Assembly (NCBI RefSeq): GCF_001905385.1
Contig: NZ_LIPF01000008.1
Coordinates: forward strand, 1-64,000
Length of the DNA stretch: 64,000 nucleotides
Source of the DNA: Streptomyces sp. CB02414
GTDB lineage: Bacteria > Actinomycetota > Actinomycetes > Streptomycetales > Streptomycetaceae
Direction: 5' to 3'
Shown: positions 26,982 to 37,432 of the stretch, one piece after another
How the letters are laid out: the number at the start of each line of letters is the position of its first letter
Numbering within the stretch: position 1 is the first letter of the stretch
Made by a program: the position numbers and the translations under genes
Notes under the pieces: generated by a model
The model's input: the letters and a program-made list of their open reading frames with translations, nothing else
What the model was told of the DNA's origin: nothing
The model's database searches: none

Positions 26982-29900
26982 TCAGGCCGCGAGGACGTAG
27001 ATGATGTCGGAGACGAGCTCCTTGCCCTCCTCGGCGACCTTGCTGATCACCGGCTTCGCCCTGTTGATGACCGGCTTCAGCAGGCTGCCCCGGCCGAGGG
27101 TGGCCAGGTTCAGGGCGGACATCCCCAGGGAGCTGATGAACTCACCGCTGGTGAAGCCGTGTTCGATGCCGGTGAAGAGCGTGCCCAGACCGCCGGCGAC
27201 CACGGACACCCCGGCGAAGAACGCCGCGCCCGCCGCCAGCGGGGGGAAGGCCAGGGAGGCCAGTCCGAGACCGGCGGCGATCAGGCCCGAGGCGGTGCTG
27301 ACCGTGTTGGCGGCGTCGGCCCACCAGCCGGCGTCCGACCACCAGTCCTCCTTCTCCTCACCGGTGCCGTTCGGGTTCACCTGGTCGTTCTGCTCGCTGT
27401 CGGCCGGGTTCCTCCCCTCCTCGCGCTGGCGCTGGGCCTCCTCGGCGGCCTTCCGGGCCGCCTCCCGGACCTCGGCCTCGCGCTTCTGCACCTCGATGCG
27501 GCGCGCCTCACTGGCCGCCGCGGCGGCGGTGGCCTTGTCCCGGCCCGCCTCCAGCGCGGACTGGCGGGCACTCGCGGCGGAGGCCTGAGCGTTGTAGGCG
27601 GACTGCTGCGCCGAGCGGGCCGCGTCGATGGCCTTGTTCGCCGAGTAGTTCGCCGACCGGGAGGCGTTGCGCGCGGTCGCCGCCGCCGACGAGGCCTGGC
27701 TCGCCGAGGTCTGCGCCGCCGCCGCCGACCTGTCCGCGGCGGCGGCGTTGTTCTTGGCCTGGTCGGCGTACTCGCTCGCCGTGTTCGCCGCGTCGACCGC
27801 CTTGTCGGCCCACTCCTGGGCCTCGCTCGCGGCCTTACGGGCGTTGGCCGCCGCCTCGGACGCCAGCGCCGCGTTCTGCTGCGCCTTGTAGGCGATCTTG
27901 GCCGCGGCCGCGATCGCGCCGCGGACCGCCGCGACGTGGGTGGCGGAGTCGTGGTCGAGCTGCGCCGCCTTGTACTGCACCTTCTGCACGAAGTTCCGGC
28001 GCATCCAGGTCGGCCCCTCCAGGGCCACCTCGCCGTGCGACTTGACGTACTCGCCGCCGTTGGCGATCGCCGTCGCGGTGGCCACCGCGTCGTCCTCCCG
28101 CATCGCCTCGGGGTAGGTGCGGTCGAAGAAGTCCTGCAGTGCCTCGGGGGTGTTCTTGTCCAGCGCGTCGTTGGCCGCCCGGATGACCGCCCTGCCGGGG
28201 TTCTGGCCGATGATGCGGGAGATCTGCACCCGGTTGTCGTCCTGCGAGGCCCGGATCACTCCCGAGGTGAGGAAGTCGCCCACCGCCGTGGAGGTGGAGC
28301 TCGCCAGCGCCGCGTGGGCCGCCTCCGCGATGGCGGGGCTGGATATCTGGGCGAGGTAGAGGACGGTTTCCCGGTCGTCCTGGTGCTGGGCGAGGGCCCG
28401 GTCGAGGTCGATCCAGGAGAGCACCTCGTTGTCGCCGCCGGCCAGCGCGAACCGCGCCGCCTCCCGCGTCCACGAGCCCTTGGCCTCCAGCAGGCCGGTG
28501 GCGGCCCGGCGTCCCAGCGTGACGGCGAGCGCCAGGTCGCCGGTCTCGAACAGGGCCTTCTCGGCCGCCGCGATCAGGTCCTTGACGGCCTGCTCGGTCT
28601 GCTCCTCCTGCTTCCTCTTGTCCTCGAACTCGGCCTGTTCGTCGGCCTCGATCCGCGCCAGCAGCCGGGCCTCGTCCATGGCCTGCAGCTTGTCCTGCTC
28701 CAGGCGGGCGAGCTCCGCCTCCCGGGCGGCCTTCTCCACCGCCATCGCTTCCTCGACCGCCTTGGTGGCGTTGTCGGCGGCCTCCACGGCCTTGGCCGCG
28801 TGCGCGGTGGACTTGTTGGCGTAGTCGACGGCCTGACCCGCGTACTTCACCGCCTCCTCGGCGGCCTCGGCCGCGTTCTCCGCGTGTGCGGCTGCGGAGT
28901 TGGCGGCGTCGCGTGCCGTGCGTGCCGCCGCGGCGGCGGTGTTCGCGAGGGCCTGGGCGGTGGAGGCGGCGTTGGTGGCGCGGTTGGCGGCGGTCGTCGC
29001 GATCGAGGCCTGGCGCTTGGCCTCGGCGGCCTCGGACTGCGCGGCGCCCGAGGCCGCCGCGGCCTGCGCGGCGGCGGTGGCGGCCGCGGCGGAGTTGCGG
29101 GCGGCGTTGGCGGCCGAGTGGCCGGCGTTCGCGGCCTGCGCGGTGGCGGCCGCGGCGTAGTCGGCGGCCCTGGCCGCGGACCGGGCCTTCGCGGCCCCGT
29201 TGCGGGCGGCGATCGCCGCGTTCTTGGCCGCCTCGGTGTTGTCGGCGTCCCTGGAGGCGGCGATGGCGGCGTTGTAGGCGCGCGAGGCCGCGTTGCCGGC
29301 CGTCGCGGCCGCCTGGGAGGCCGCCGCCGCGGCCCACGAGGCACGGCGCGAGGCGGTCACGGCGGCGTTGGAGGCGGCGATGGCGTTGCGGGCGGCGTTC
29401 GCCGCGCCCTTGGCGGCGCTCGCCGCCTTGCGGGCCGCCGCGGCGGACTTCTTCACGTCCTCCTTGGCGGCGGCCGCCTCCGCGACCGCCTTCTCGGCGG
29501 CTTCCTTGGCCTTCGCGGCGGCGGTCTCGGCACGCGCGGCGGCCTCGACGGCCTGGTCGGTCTGGGCCTGCGCCCGCTTGCCCTCCCGTTCGACGACCGC
29601 GACGAGTTCCGCGATGGTGGCCGACTCCTGGTCCCGGGCCCGGGCGATGTGCTGGCCGGTGTCGAGGAACCACTCGATGTCCGCCGCCGTGCCGCTCAGG
29701 GCGCGGCCCGCGTACTTGCGCACCTCGGGCCCGGCGTCGACCAGCATCGCCGAGGCCTGGACCCTGGCATCCTCCAGGCGGGCCTCGTACTGGCCGTCGA
29801 CGAGGAACGCCTCGAACGCCTCCTGGGTGCCGGCTTCCAGAGCGGCCGAGGCCTCCCGCCGGACGGCCCGCTCTCCGCTCGCCAGCACCGTGGACGTCGC

Positions 29901-30335
29901 CACGCTCAGGTCCTCGAGCAGCGCGTCCTTGAACCCCTCGTCCAGGAAGGCCGCGATGGCGGCGTCCCCGTTGTCGAGGGCGGTGCCCGCCTCGCGGCGC
30001 AGGCCCTTGCCGGAACGGGCGAGGTACCGGGTGACGGCGACCCGGTTGTCCTCCGTCCTGACCCTGGGCAGGGTCTCGGAGAGGAACGTCTGGACCTCGG
30101 CGTCGGTGCCGTGGAGCACGTACGCCGCCGCCGCCTTGGTGGCCCGGCCGCCCGTCAGCCAGGCCTTGACCACTTTCGCGCGGTCGGTGTCCGGCAGGGT
30201 GAGCGAGTCGGCCGGGTCCGCGTCCGCGGCCGAGGCGCGCGTGGGCAGCGCGAGCGACAAGGGAGTGGAGGCGACGGCGGCCACGGCGGCGGCCGTCGTC
30301 AGGAGCCGTCTGCGGCTCCAGAACATCGTCTGCAT
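26982..30335 (-). CDS. Giant ALF-repeat secreted protein, no recognisable toxin end
   Basis: Exported protein of 1117 aa. A twin-Arg signal (SRRRLLTTAAAVAAVA) starts it. ALF repeats (Ala-rich helical pairs such as RAKVVKAWLTGG ... AEVQTFL) fill about 40-240 and recur at about 615-800. Two long Ala-rich coiled coils (about 245-590 and 810-1000) contain many near-heptad A-A-K/R/E units. The end has a WW-rich linker, a Gly/Ala hydrophobic stretch (AGLGLASLAFPPLAAGAAFFAG) and KELVSDIIYVLAA, with no catalytic motif. ALF proteins of Streptomyces often carry C-terminal toxins; this one looks truncated or structural. ATG 30335 chosen; longer frames lack a signal peptide at the start. Confidence 0.8.
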   Translation of the reverse strand: MQTMFWSRRRLLTTAAAVAAVASTPLSLALPTRASAADADPADSLTLPDTDRAKVVKAWLTGGRATKAAAAYVLHGTDAEVQTFLSETLPRVRTEDNRVAVTRYLARSGKGLRREAGTALDNGDAAIAAFLDEGFKDALLEDLSVATSTVLASGERAVRREASAALEAGTQEAFEAFLVDGQYEARLEDARVQASAMLVDAGPEVRKYAGRALSGTAADIEWFLDTGQHIARARDQESATIAELVAVVEREGKRAQAQTDQAVEAAARAETAAAKAKEAAEKAVAEAAAAKEDVKKSAAAARKAASAAKGAANAARNAIAASNAAVTASRRASWAAAAASQAAATAGNAASRAYNAAIAASRDADNTEAAKNAAIAARNGAAKARSAARAADYAAAATAQAANAGHSAANAARNSAAAATAAAQAAAASGAAQSEAAEAKRQASIATTAANRATNAASTAQALANTAAAAARTARDAANSAAAHAENAAEAAEEAVKYAGQAVDYANKSTAHAAKAVEAADNATKAVEEAMAVEKAAREAELARLEQDKLQAMDEARLLARIEADEQAEFEDKRKQEEQTEQAVKDLIAAAEKALFETGDLALAVTLGRRAATGLLEAKGSWTREAARFALAGGDNEVLSWIDLDRALAQHQDDRETVLYLAQISSPAIAEAAHAALASSTSTAVGDFLTSGVIRASQDDNRVQISRIIGQNPGRAVIRAANDALDKNTPEALQDFFDRTYPEAMREDDAVATATAIANGGEYVKSHGEVALEGPTWMRRNFVQKVQYKAAQLDHDSATHVAAVRGAIAAAAKIAYKAQQNAALASEAAANARKAASEAQEWADKAVDAANTASEYADQAKNNAAAADRSAAAAQTSASQASSAAATARNASRSANYSANKAIDAARSAQQSAYNAQASAASARQSALEAGRDKATAAAAASEARRIEVQKREAEVREAARKAAEEAQRQREEGRNPADSEQNDQVNPNGTGEEKEDWWSDAGWWADAANTVSTASGLIAAGLGLASLAFPPLAAGAAFFAGVSVVAGGLGTLFTGIEHGFTSGEFISSLGMSALNLATLGRGSLLKPVINRAKPVISKVAEEGKELVSDIIYVLAA

Positions 30336-30797
30336 AAGAAAGTCGTCCTCGTCGTCTGTGATGAGCAACAGCGAATGTGAGTTCGAGCTGAACCCATTCA
30401 AAGGCGCCGCGAATGGGAAATCAACGTCACCGAAGGGGAGTTGAGGGAGTGTCAGGTGCGCGGAGCGGCCGCATCATCGGCTCTGCGCGAGATCTTCACA
30501 TTCGAGTGCACAACCTTCCCGGAAGATGGCGGACGTCACACACCCTCTTCAAGTAGGGCCCTTTTTGCGGTACTTCATGCGGTGGACGCGACCGGCGGGT
30601 GCACGATGTCATGGCAGGGACCGGCGGAACCGGTACCTCGAACACCGGCGATTTCCGGACGGTTCTCGATGAATTCGGGGCAGGGAGAGGCGCTGCCGGG
30701 TCCCCGGGTTCGCGGAATGCCGGAATGTGCGGGCGGCTTCACGGCGATCGGCGGCGGTGAATAGCCCGGCGGTCGTTTCCGGGCGATATTCCGAGTT
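30336..30797. other. 462-bp intergenic region
   Basis: Separates the ALF-protein start from the end of the next minus-strand gene. It is less GC-rich than its neighbours, notably at 30340-30420 and 30480-30570, as expected of a promoter region for the ALF gene. No reading frame with a ribosome site, no strong palindrome and no RNA gene was recognised. Confidence 0.4.
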
Positions 30798-31484
30798 TCA
30801 GCGGGCCGTGGCGTCCAGTGCCACGGCCGACGCGTTGACGGGGCGCGGTACCCCGGCCGGGTCCAGGACGAAGAGCGGCACGCCCAGCAGGTCGGCGCGG
30901 GCGCGGGCCTGCTCGGCGTACCCGGTGAGGGAGAAGTAGACGGGGGCCGCGGACTCCGCCATGGCCGTCAGCCACAGGCACTCCACGTCCCGCGCCGAGG
31001 CCGGGCCCACGGTCGGGTCCACCTGGACCACGAGACCGGGCGCGGCCAGTCCGATGCCGGCCACGGGCCGCTGGTCGGCGCGCCGGACGTCCCGGTGTCC
31101 CAGCCCGCGCAGATACAGCACCGCCGCGGTGACCGCGTCGCGGGCGGTGCGGATCGGTACGGACCGGTGGGCCGGCACCCGGGACCCCGGCGTACGCCCG
31201 GACCGGCCGGCGGCCGCCGGGTCCACCGGCACGCGCAGCACGGTCCCGCACGGACAGCCCAGCTCCGGGCGCGGCCACCGGCTCCGCGCCCCGCAGGCCG
31301 CGCAGCGCAGCCCGATCCACTCCTCTTCCCAGCTCCGGTGGGTGACGGGAGTGGCGGCCCGGCGCGGATCGAGCTCCGGGGTGACGGGCTCCCCGCACGC
31401 ACAGGGGTACGACGGTGCCGTGTAGCGGTGCCGGCGCCCGCAGGCGGTGCAGCACACCGAGACGGTCTCGGACATGACGCCCAT
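30798..31484 (-). CDS. Zinc-ribbon protein with a possible restriction-endonuclease-like domain
   Basis: Protein of 228 aa. The N-terminal 90 residues hold four Cys pairs or near-pairs (CCTACG, CACG, CAACG, CPCG), suggesting two zinc ribbons. The C-terminal half (TARDAVTAAVLYLRGLGH ... GLVVQVDPTVGPASARDVECLWL ... PVYFSLTGYAEQARARADLLGVPLFVLD) has the alternating strand/helix order of Mrr-like nuclease folds, ending in LGVPLFVLD as in Mrr proteins, but the usual QxK catalytic pattern is not convincing. ATG 31484 lies very close to GGGAGGA; ATG 31475 is the alternative. Function unknown. Confidence 0.6.
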   Translation of the reverse strand: MGVMSETVSVCCTACGRRHRYTAPSYPCACGEPVTPELDPRRAATPVTHRSWEEEWIGLRCAACGARSRWPRPELGCPCGTVLRVPVDPAAAGRSGRTPGSRVPAHRSVPIRTARDAVTAAVLYLRGLGHRDVRRADQRPVAGIGLAAPGLVVQVDPTVGPASARDVECLWLTAMAESAAPVYFSLTGYAEQARARADLLGVPLFVLDPAGVPRPVNASAVALDATAR

Positions 31485-31524
31485 CGTCCTCCCTTGACGG
31501 CCTCCGGCTGCCCACTTACATTAC

Positions 31525-31560
31525 TTCCAGATCGTAGAAACCATTTTCCACTATACGGAA
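31525..31560. promoter_or_regulatory. Paired TTCC-N7-GGAA/GAA operators upstream of gcl
   Basis: TTCCAGATCGTAGAA (31525-31539) and TTCCACTATACGGAA (31546-31560) start exactly 21 bp apart, two helical turns. A half-site CGCTACGGAA follows at 31571-31580. Similar elements in the same 21-bp arrangement precede hyi. IclR-family regulators such as AllR bind dyads of this general kind and control allantoin and glyoxylate genes in S. coelicolor; no such gene lies in the window. Confidence 0.55.
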
Positions 31561-31638
31561 ATCGCAAAGTCGCTACGGAAGAGCTCACCGCGGGGCGCGA
31601 CGGGAGTGCGAATCCGACAGCCGAAGCAGGAGTACTCG

Positions 31639-33423
<1,785 letters not shown>

Positions 33424-33438
33424 CCCGCGAAGTACCCG

Positions 33439-33471
33439 AGAGCGGCCCGTCCCCGGAGGACGGGCCGCTCT
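33439..33471 (+). terminator. Intrinsic terminator after gcl
   Basis: A perfect 13-bp stem (33439-33451 with 33459-33471), 7-nt loop, then TT. It lies 16 bp past the gcl stop and just before the convergent gene at 33487. Confidence 0.8.
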
Positions 33472-33486
33472 TTCACGTGCCCGCTC

Positions 33487-34104
33487 TCAATCGGAGCCGC
33501 CGCCCCCGCCCCCGCCGCCGCAGTAGTACGCCATGCCGCCCGCCGATCCGCTCCCCGAGTCCCGCGGGGAGTTCTTGAGGAGGGGCTTTCCGCCCACCTC
33601 CACCCGCTCCACGAGTCCGGCCCGCAGGGCGAAGCGGGGGAAGAGGGCGCGCAGGGCGTCCACGTCGTGCAGGGCAACGGCGAGCAGCCGGTCGTCGGCC
33701 GTCAGGCCCCGTCGGCCGGTCGGCAGCGGGTGCCGCTCCTGGAGGGACCGCACCCGGCGGCGGGCGGCCCGGGTCGGGCCGAGCAGCGGGTAGCGCAGCA
33801 TCCCGTCCTCGGCCAGCGGCATCCGCATCAGCGCCACGGCCAGGCGGACGTCCGGCCGCCGGGCCAGCCTCCGTATGCTCAGCGGTTCGTCGAGGCACCG
33901 CAGCACCGTCTCCGCGAGCGGCGGCAACGGAGTCGCTGCCGCCCCCGGTTCGGAGCCCAGCGCACGCACGGTGGCCGGTGGGCCGGCTTCGACGGCCCCG
34001 CGCATGTACAGGTCGACCACGGCGACCGTCACGGCGGCGCGGGGGCCGCCGCGCAGCAGCGCGACCTCGTGCGGTTCGAGCCGGACCGTCCTGTCGTCGT
34101 CCAC
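33487..34104 (-). CDS. TIGR04222-like protein with Gly-rich tail
   Basis: Protein of 205 aa. EPHEVALLRGGPRAAVTVAVVDLYMRGAVEAG near the start is the recurring opening of actinobacterial TIGR04222-type proteins. Unlike the longer family members, no clear transmembrane segment is seen. The C-terminus ends MAYYCGGGGGGGGSD, a Cys-Gly tail typical of the group. The tail's function is unknown. GTG 34104 chosen, with a G-rich leader acting as the ribosome site. It overlaps nothing and ends 16 bp from the gcl terminator. Confidence 0.65.
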   Translation of the reverse strand: MDDDRTVRLEPHEVALLRGGPRAAVTVAVVDLYMRGAVEAGPPATVRALGSEPGAAATPLPPLAETVLRCLDEPLSIRRLARRPDVRLAVALMRMPLAEDGMLRYPLLGPTRAARRRVRSLQERHPLPTGRRGLTADDRLLAVALHDVDALRALFPRFALRAGLVERVEVGGKPLLKNSPRDSGSGSAGGMAYYCGGGGGGGGSD

Positions 34105-34159
34105 GACACCACCCCCGTGTGCCGGGGTTGTGCCCGCTGCCGGGGGCCGCTACGCGTGC

Positions 34160-34411
34160 TCAGCCCCGATGGTGCTCGTGGTGCTCGTGCAGCCCCGGCC
34201 AGTCGTCCGGGCCGCCGCCCTGCCACTCGACCAGGTCGCTCTCCTCGACGTCGGTCACGTACAGGTCGGCCAGCCGCAGCAGCTCGGCGACGTCGTCGGC
34301 GTGCGAGGCGACACCGAGGGTCTCGTCGCCGGAGGTGACCCGGCGGGAGCCGTCCAGGGCGGGGGCGTGGACGACGATGTGCGGGTGCTCGGGTGGGTGT
34401 GCCGTTGCCAT
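34160..34411 (-). CDS. Small conserved hypothetical protein
   Basis: Acidic, His-rich 83-aa protein (MATAHPPEHPHIVVHAPALDG ... DDVAELLRLADLYVTD ... WQGGGPDDWPGLHEHHEHHRG). No signal peptide or membrane segment. The His-rich ends could bind metal, but no family is recognised. ATG 34411 was chosen for GGAG immediately upstream. It precedes the TIGR04222-like gene on the same strand by 55 bp and may be co-transcribed. Confidence 0.55.
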   Translation of the reverse strand: MATAHPPEHPHIVVHAPALDGSRRVTSGDETLGVASHADDVAELLRLADLYVTDVEESDLVEWQGGGPDDWPGLHEHHEHHRG

Positions 34412-34854
34412 GTCTCCAGGCTGCTGCGGGGGGCGGGAATCCGCACCCGGTGCAGGCCGGGAAGCGCCGGGAAACGCCGAGAAGCGCCGGATGCGGGACC
34501 GTCCGCATCCGGCGCTGCTCAGCCGGTGAAGGTTCTTCACATGGTGTCCGTCCGACAGCGCGAGGCTGGGCGCGACAGGTCGTTCGCGCCGCCGGACGGA
34601 GTTTCTGGGGCCCCTGCTCGAAGGGGCGGGTGGCTGGGACCGCGGCGGTGCGACGGGTCCGGGACGCCGCTCCCCTCAGGTCGTAGGAGAAGCGTCCGGG
34701 CCTTTCACCACCGCACTGGCTCGCAGGCCGCCGCGGTCCTCGCCCTGCCCGTGCCGGCCCCGGGCGGCCACCCCTCATCCGGGCCGCTCCGGTGCCTTCA
34801 CGGGCCGCGCACGGTCCCGGCCTCCCCGCCGGGTTCCGTACGCGAGCTGGTGGA
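34412..34854. other. 443-bp intergenic region
   Basis: Lies between the small minus-strand gene and the end of the catalase gene. It contains a strong hairpin at 34483-34516 and a short run of GAAGCGCCGG/GAAACGCCGA-like repeats at 34470-34490. The rest (34520-34854) is GC-rich with several small imperfect stems (for example TCCGTCC near 34546 and GGACGGA near 34595) but no supported gene. A small RNA is possible. Confidence 0.35.
34483..34516. terminator. Strong hairpin, probable terminator
   Basis: A perfect 14-bp stem (34483-34496 with 34503-34516) and 6-nt loop lies downstream of the catalase gene in its direction of transcription, some 340 bp past its stop. It could end read-through from catalase or a small unannotated transcript. 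Confidence 0.55.
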
Positions 34855-36318
34855 TCAGTCCTCGCGCAGGGCGCGGACCGCCTCCTCCACGCGCTTGCCG
34901 TACTCCGTGTCGGCGGCGTGGAAGTGCGCGAGGTTCTTCTCGACCACGTCGTTGCGGGAGACCTGGGACAGGCCGCCGGCGATGTTCGCGATCAGGCGCT
35001 TCTTCTCGTCCTCGGACATCAGGCGGTACAGCTCACCGGCCTGGAAGAAGTCGTCGTCCTTGGTGTGCTGCGCGGCCTCGTGGGTGCCGGTGTGGCCGGA
35101 CACCGGGAGCGGGGCGGCCAGCGGGCGGCCGGTCTCGGCCGGGCCCTCGTACGAGTTCGGCTCGTAGTTCTTGGCGTCCCGGCCCTGGCCGTTGGAGGCC
35201 ATGAAGCCGTCGCGGCCGTAGTTGACGGCGCCGCCGGGCACGGCCTTCGGGGCGTTGACCGCGAGCTGGGTGTGGTTGACGCCCAGGCGGTAGCGGTGCG
35301 CGTCCGCGTAGGCGAACAGGCGGCCCTGGAGCATCTTGTCGGGGGAGGGGCCGATGCCCGGAACGAAGTTGTTCGGGGAGAACGCGGCCTGCTCGACCTC
35401 GGCGAAGACGTTGTCCGGGTTGCGGTCCAGCACCAGCCGGCCCACGCGCTTGAGCGGGTAGTCGGCGTGCGGCCACACCTTGGTGACGTCGAACGGGTTG
35501 AAGCGGTAGTTCGCCGCCTCGGCCACCGGCATCAGCTGCACGTGCAGCGTCCAGGAGGGGTACACGCCCCGCTCGATGGCCTGCACCAGGTCCGTCTGGT
35601 GCGAGGTCGGGTCCTCGCCCGCCAGCTTCGCGGCCTCGTCGGCGGTCAGGCAGCGGATGCCCTGGTCCGTCTTGAAGTGGTACTTGACGAAGTACGACTC
35701 GCCCTTGGCGTTCGTCCACTGGTAGGTGTGCGAGCCGAAGCCGTCCATGTGGCGGTACGACGCCGGGATGCCGCGGTCGCCCATCAGCCAGGTCACCTGG
35801 TGCGTGGCCTCGGGGGAGTGCGCCCAGAAGTCGAAGACGTTGTCCGGCTCCTGGCGGCCCGAGAACGGGTCGCGCTTCTGCGAGTGGATGAAGTCGGGGA
35901 ACTTGATCGGGTCCTTGATGAAGAACACCGGGGTGTTGTTGCCGACGAGGTCGTAGTTGCCCTCCTCGGTGTAGAACTTCAGCGCGAAGCCGCGCGGGTC
36001 GCGGACCGCGTCCGCGCCGCCGAGGGAGTCGGCCACGGTGGAGAAGCGCAGGAAGACCTCGGTGCGCTTGCCGACGGTGTTCAGGAAGTCGGCGTGCGTG
36101 TAGCCGGTGACGTCGTCGGTCACCTCGAAGTGGCCGTAGGCGCCGGAGCCGCGGGCGTGCACCACGCGCTCCGGGATGCGCTCGCGGTTGAAACGGGCCA
36201 GCTTCTCGATGAGGTGCTGGTCCTGGATCAGGAGGGGGCCGCCGATGCCGGCGGAGGCAGAATTCTGGTTGTCGGCGACCGGGGCGCCGGACTCTGTCGT
36301 GAGCACGCGCTGCGACAT
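34855..36318 (-). CDS. katA: Heme catalase (monofunctional, small subunit)
   Basis: Catalase of 487 aa that disproportionates hydrogen peroxide. Distal His54 lies in RVVHARGSGAYG, the catalytic Asn in GNNTPVFFIKD (126-136), and the proximal heme Tyr in RLFAYADAHRYRLG. Length fits the small-subunit clade. GGAAGG precedes ATG 36318. It sits beside glxR and hyi and shares a promoter-operator element with the uricase operon, so its likely job is to clear peroxide made by urate oxidation. The symbol is by family; orthology to a named locus was not checked. Confidence 0.95.
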   Translation of the reverse strand: MSQRVLTTESGAPVADNQNSASAGIGGPLLIQDQHLIEKLARFNRERIPERVVHARGSGAYGHFEVTDDVTGYTHADFLNTVGKRTEVFLRFSTVADSLGGADAVRDPRGFALKFYTEEGNYDLVGNNTPVFFIKDPIKFPDFIHSQKRDPFSGRQEPDNVFDFWAHSPEATHQVTWLMGDRGIPASYRHMDGFGSHTYQWTNAKGESYFVKYHFKTDQGIRCLTADEAAKLAGEDPTSHQTDLVQAIERGVYPSWTLHVQLMPVAEAANYRFNPFDVTKVWPHADYPLKRVGRLVLDRNPDNVFAEVEQAAFSPNNFVPGIGPSPDKMLQGRLFAYADAHRYRLGVNHTQLAVNAPKAVPGGAVNYGRDGFMASNGQGRDAKNYEPNSYEGPAETGRPLAAPLPVSGHTGTHEAAQHTKDDDFFQAGELYRLMSEDEKKRLIANIAGGLSQVSRNDVVEKNLAHFHAADTEYGKRVEEAVRALRED

Positions 36319-36342
36319 CGGGGACCTTCCGTGCGAGGGGTC

Positions 36343-36362
36343 AGCGGAAAACTGTTTCCGCT
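36343..36362. promoter_or_regulatory. 20-bp palindrome in the catalase 5' leader
   Basis: AGCGGAAA (36343-36350) and TTTCCGCT (36355-36362) flank ACTG as a perfect palindrome. It lies at about +1 to +20 relative to the predicted catalase start site and 25 bp before the ATG, so it can act as an operator for a second repressor or as an mRNA stem-loop. Confidence 0.5.
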
Positions 36363-36368
36363 TCGTGG

Positions 36369-36408
36369 AGCCTAAGTTTGGGCGGCATACACGTCAACAG
36401 TTTGTTGA
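36369..36408 (-). promoter_or_regulatory. Catalase promoter with overlapping operator
   Basis: Read on the minus strand: TCAACAAACTGTTGACG (36408-36392) contains the dyad TCAACA-N3-TGTTGA, and its end forms the -35 box TTGACG (36397-36392). After a 17-bp spacer comes TAGGCT (36374-36369), a good -10. The same arrangement, 16 of 17 bases identical, precedes the urate operon at 39116. Confidence 0.7.
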
Positions 36409-36494
36409 AGTGGGTTCCGGGTGGCGCCGCCGCTCGGGCGCGACAGGACAGGTGTCAGCGACGGCGCCGCCCGGAGGTCTCGTGGGACCGCAGG

Positions 36495-37385
36495 TCAGAC
36501 CTGGGCGCCGGACAGGCGCTCCACGGCCCGCAGCAGGGCCGAGTGGTCCAGGCCGCCGTCGCCCTGGGCGCGCAGCGAGGCGACCAGCTGGGCGACCGTG
36601 GCGCCGACCGGCAGCGCGGCCCCGACGTTGCGGGCGGCGTCGGTGACGATGCCCATGTCCTTGTGGTGCAGGTCGATGCGGAAGCCCGGCTTGAAGTCGC
36701 GGTTGAGGAAGTTGTCCTTCTTCCGCGTCAGCACGGTCGAGCCGGCCAGGCCGCCGTTGAGGACGTCGAGGGCGGCCTTCAGGTCCACGCCCGACTTCTC
36801 CAGGAAGACCACGGCCTCGGCGCACGCCTGGATGTTCACGGCGACGATCAGCTGGTTGGCGGCCTTCACGGTCTGGCCCGAGCCGTGCGGACCGCACAGC
36901 ACGATGGTCTTGCCCAGCGCCTCCAGCAGCGGCTTGGCCTCGTCGAAGTCGGCCTGCTCACCGCCGACCATGATGGACAGCACGGCCTCGATGGCGCCGG
37001 CCTCGCCGCCGGAGACCGGGGCGTCCAGGACGCGGACGCCCTTGTCCTTGGCGGCCTTCGCCAGGTCGATCGAGGTCTGCGGCGTGATCGAGGACATGTC
37101 GACCAGCAGCGCGCCGGACTTCGCGTTCTCCAGGATGCCGTCGGGGCCGTAGGCGATGGCCTCGACCTGCGGCGACGCGGGCACCATGGTGACGATGACG
37201 TCGGCGTCGCGCACGGCCTCGGCGATCGAGCCGGCCGCGGTGCCGCCGGCGGCGGACAGGCGGTCCAGCTTCTCCTGCTCCAGGGTGAAGCCGGTGACCT
37301 GGTAACCCGCCTTGATCAGGTTCTCGGACATGGGGGAGCCCATGATGCCGAGACCGACCCAGGCGACCTTGGGGAGCGTGCTCAT
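36495..37385 (-). CDS. glxR: Tartronate semialdehyde reductase (2-hydroxy-3-oxopropionate reductase)
   Basis: Beta-hydroxyacid dehydrogenase of 296 aa reducing tartronate semialdehyde to glycerate with NAD(P)H. The N-terminal Rossmann motif is GLGIMGSPMSENL (11-23). The substrate-binding DAPVSGGEAGA is near 120, and the catalytic Lys lies in GSGQTVKAANQL near 170. Start ATG 37385 follows GAGGTA. It lies 47 bp downstream of hyi on the same strand, so the two form an operon completing the glyoxylate-to-glycerate route begun by Gcl. Confidence 0.93.
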   Translation of the reverse strand: MSTLPKVAWVGLGIMGSPMSENLIKAGYQVTGFTLEQEKLDRLSAAGGTAAGSIAEAVRDADVIVTMVPASPQVEAIAYGPDGILENAKSGALLVDMSSITPQTSIDLAKAAKDKGVRVLDAPVSGGEAGAIEAVLSIMVGGEQADFDEAKPLLEALGKTIVLCGPHGSGQTVKAANQLIVAVNIQACAEAVVFLEKSGVDLKAALDVLNGGLAGSTVLTRKKDNFLNRDFKPGFRIDLHHKDMGIVTDAARNVGAALPVGATVAQLVASLRAQGDGGLDHSALLRAVERLSGAQV

Positions 37386-37432
37386 GATGGGTACCTCTCT
37401 GAAAATCTGCGAAAAATTCCTGCGGGTGGCGC

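Noticed and set aside
27159..30380. Long antisense open frame (1073 aa) opposite the ALF protein
   Set aside because: It is Gly/Arg/Leu-rich with no domain, signal or ribosome site. Ala-rich GC-biased repeats on the other strand produce such frames automatically.
34520..34854. A gene in the gap next to catalase
   Set aside because: Frames are open only because of GC bias; none has a ribosome site or a plausible protein sequence.
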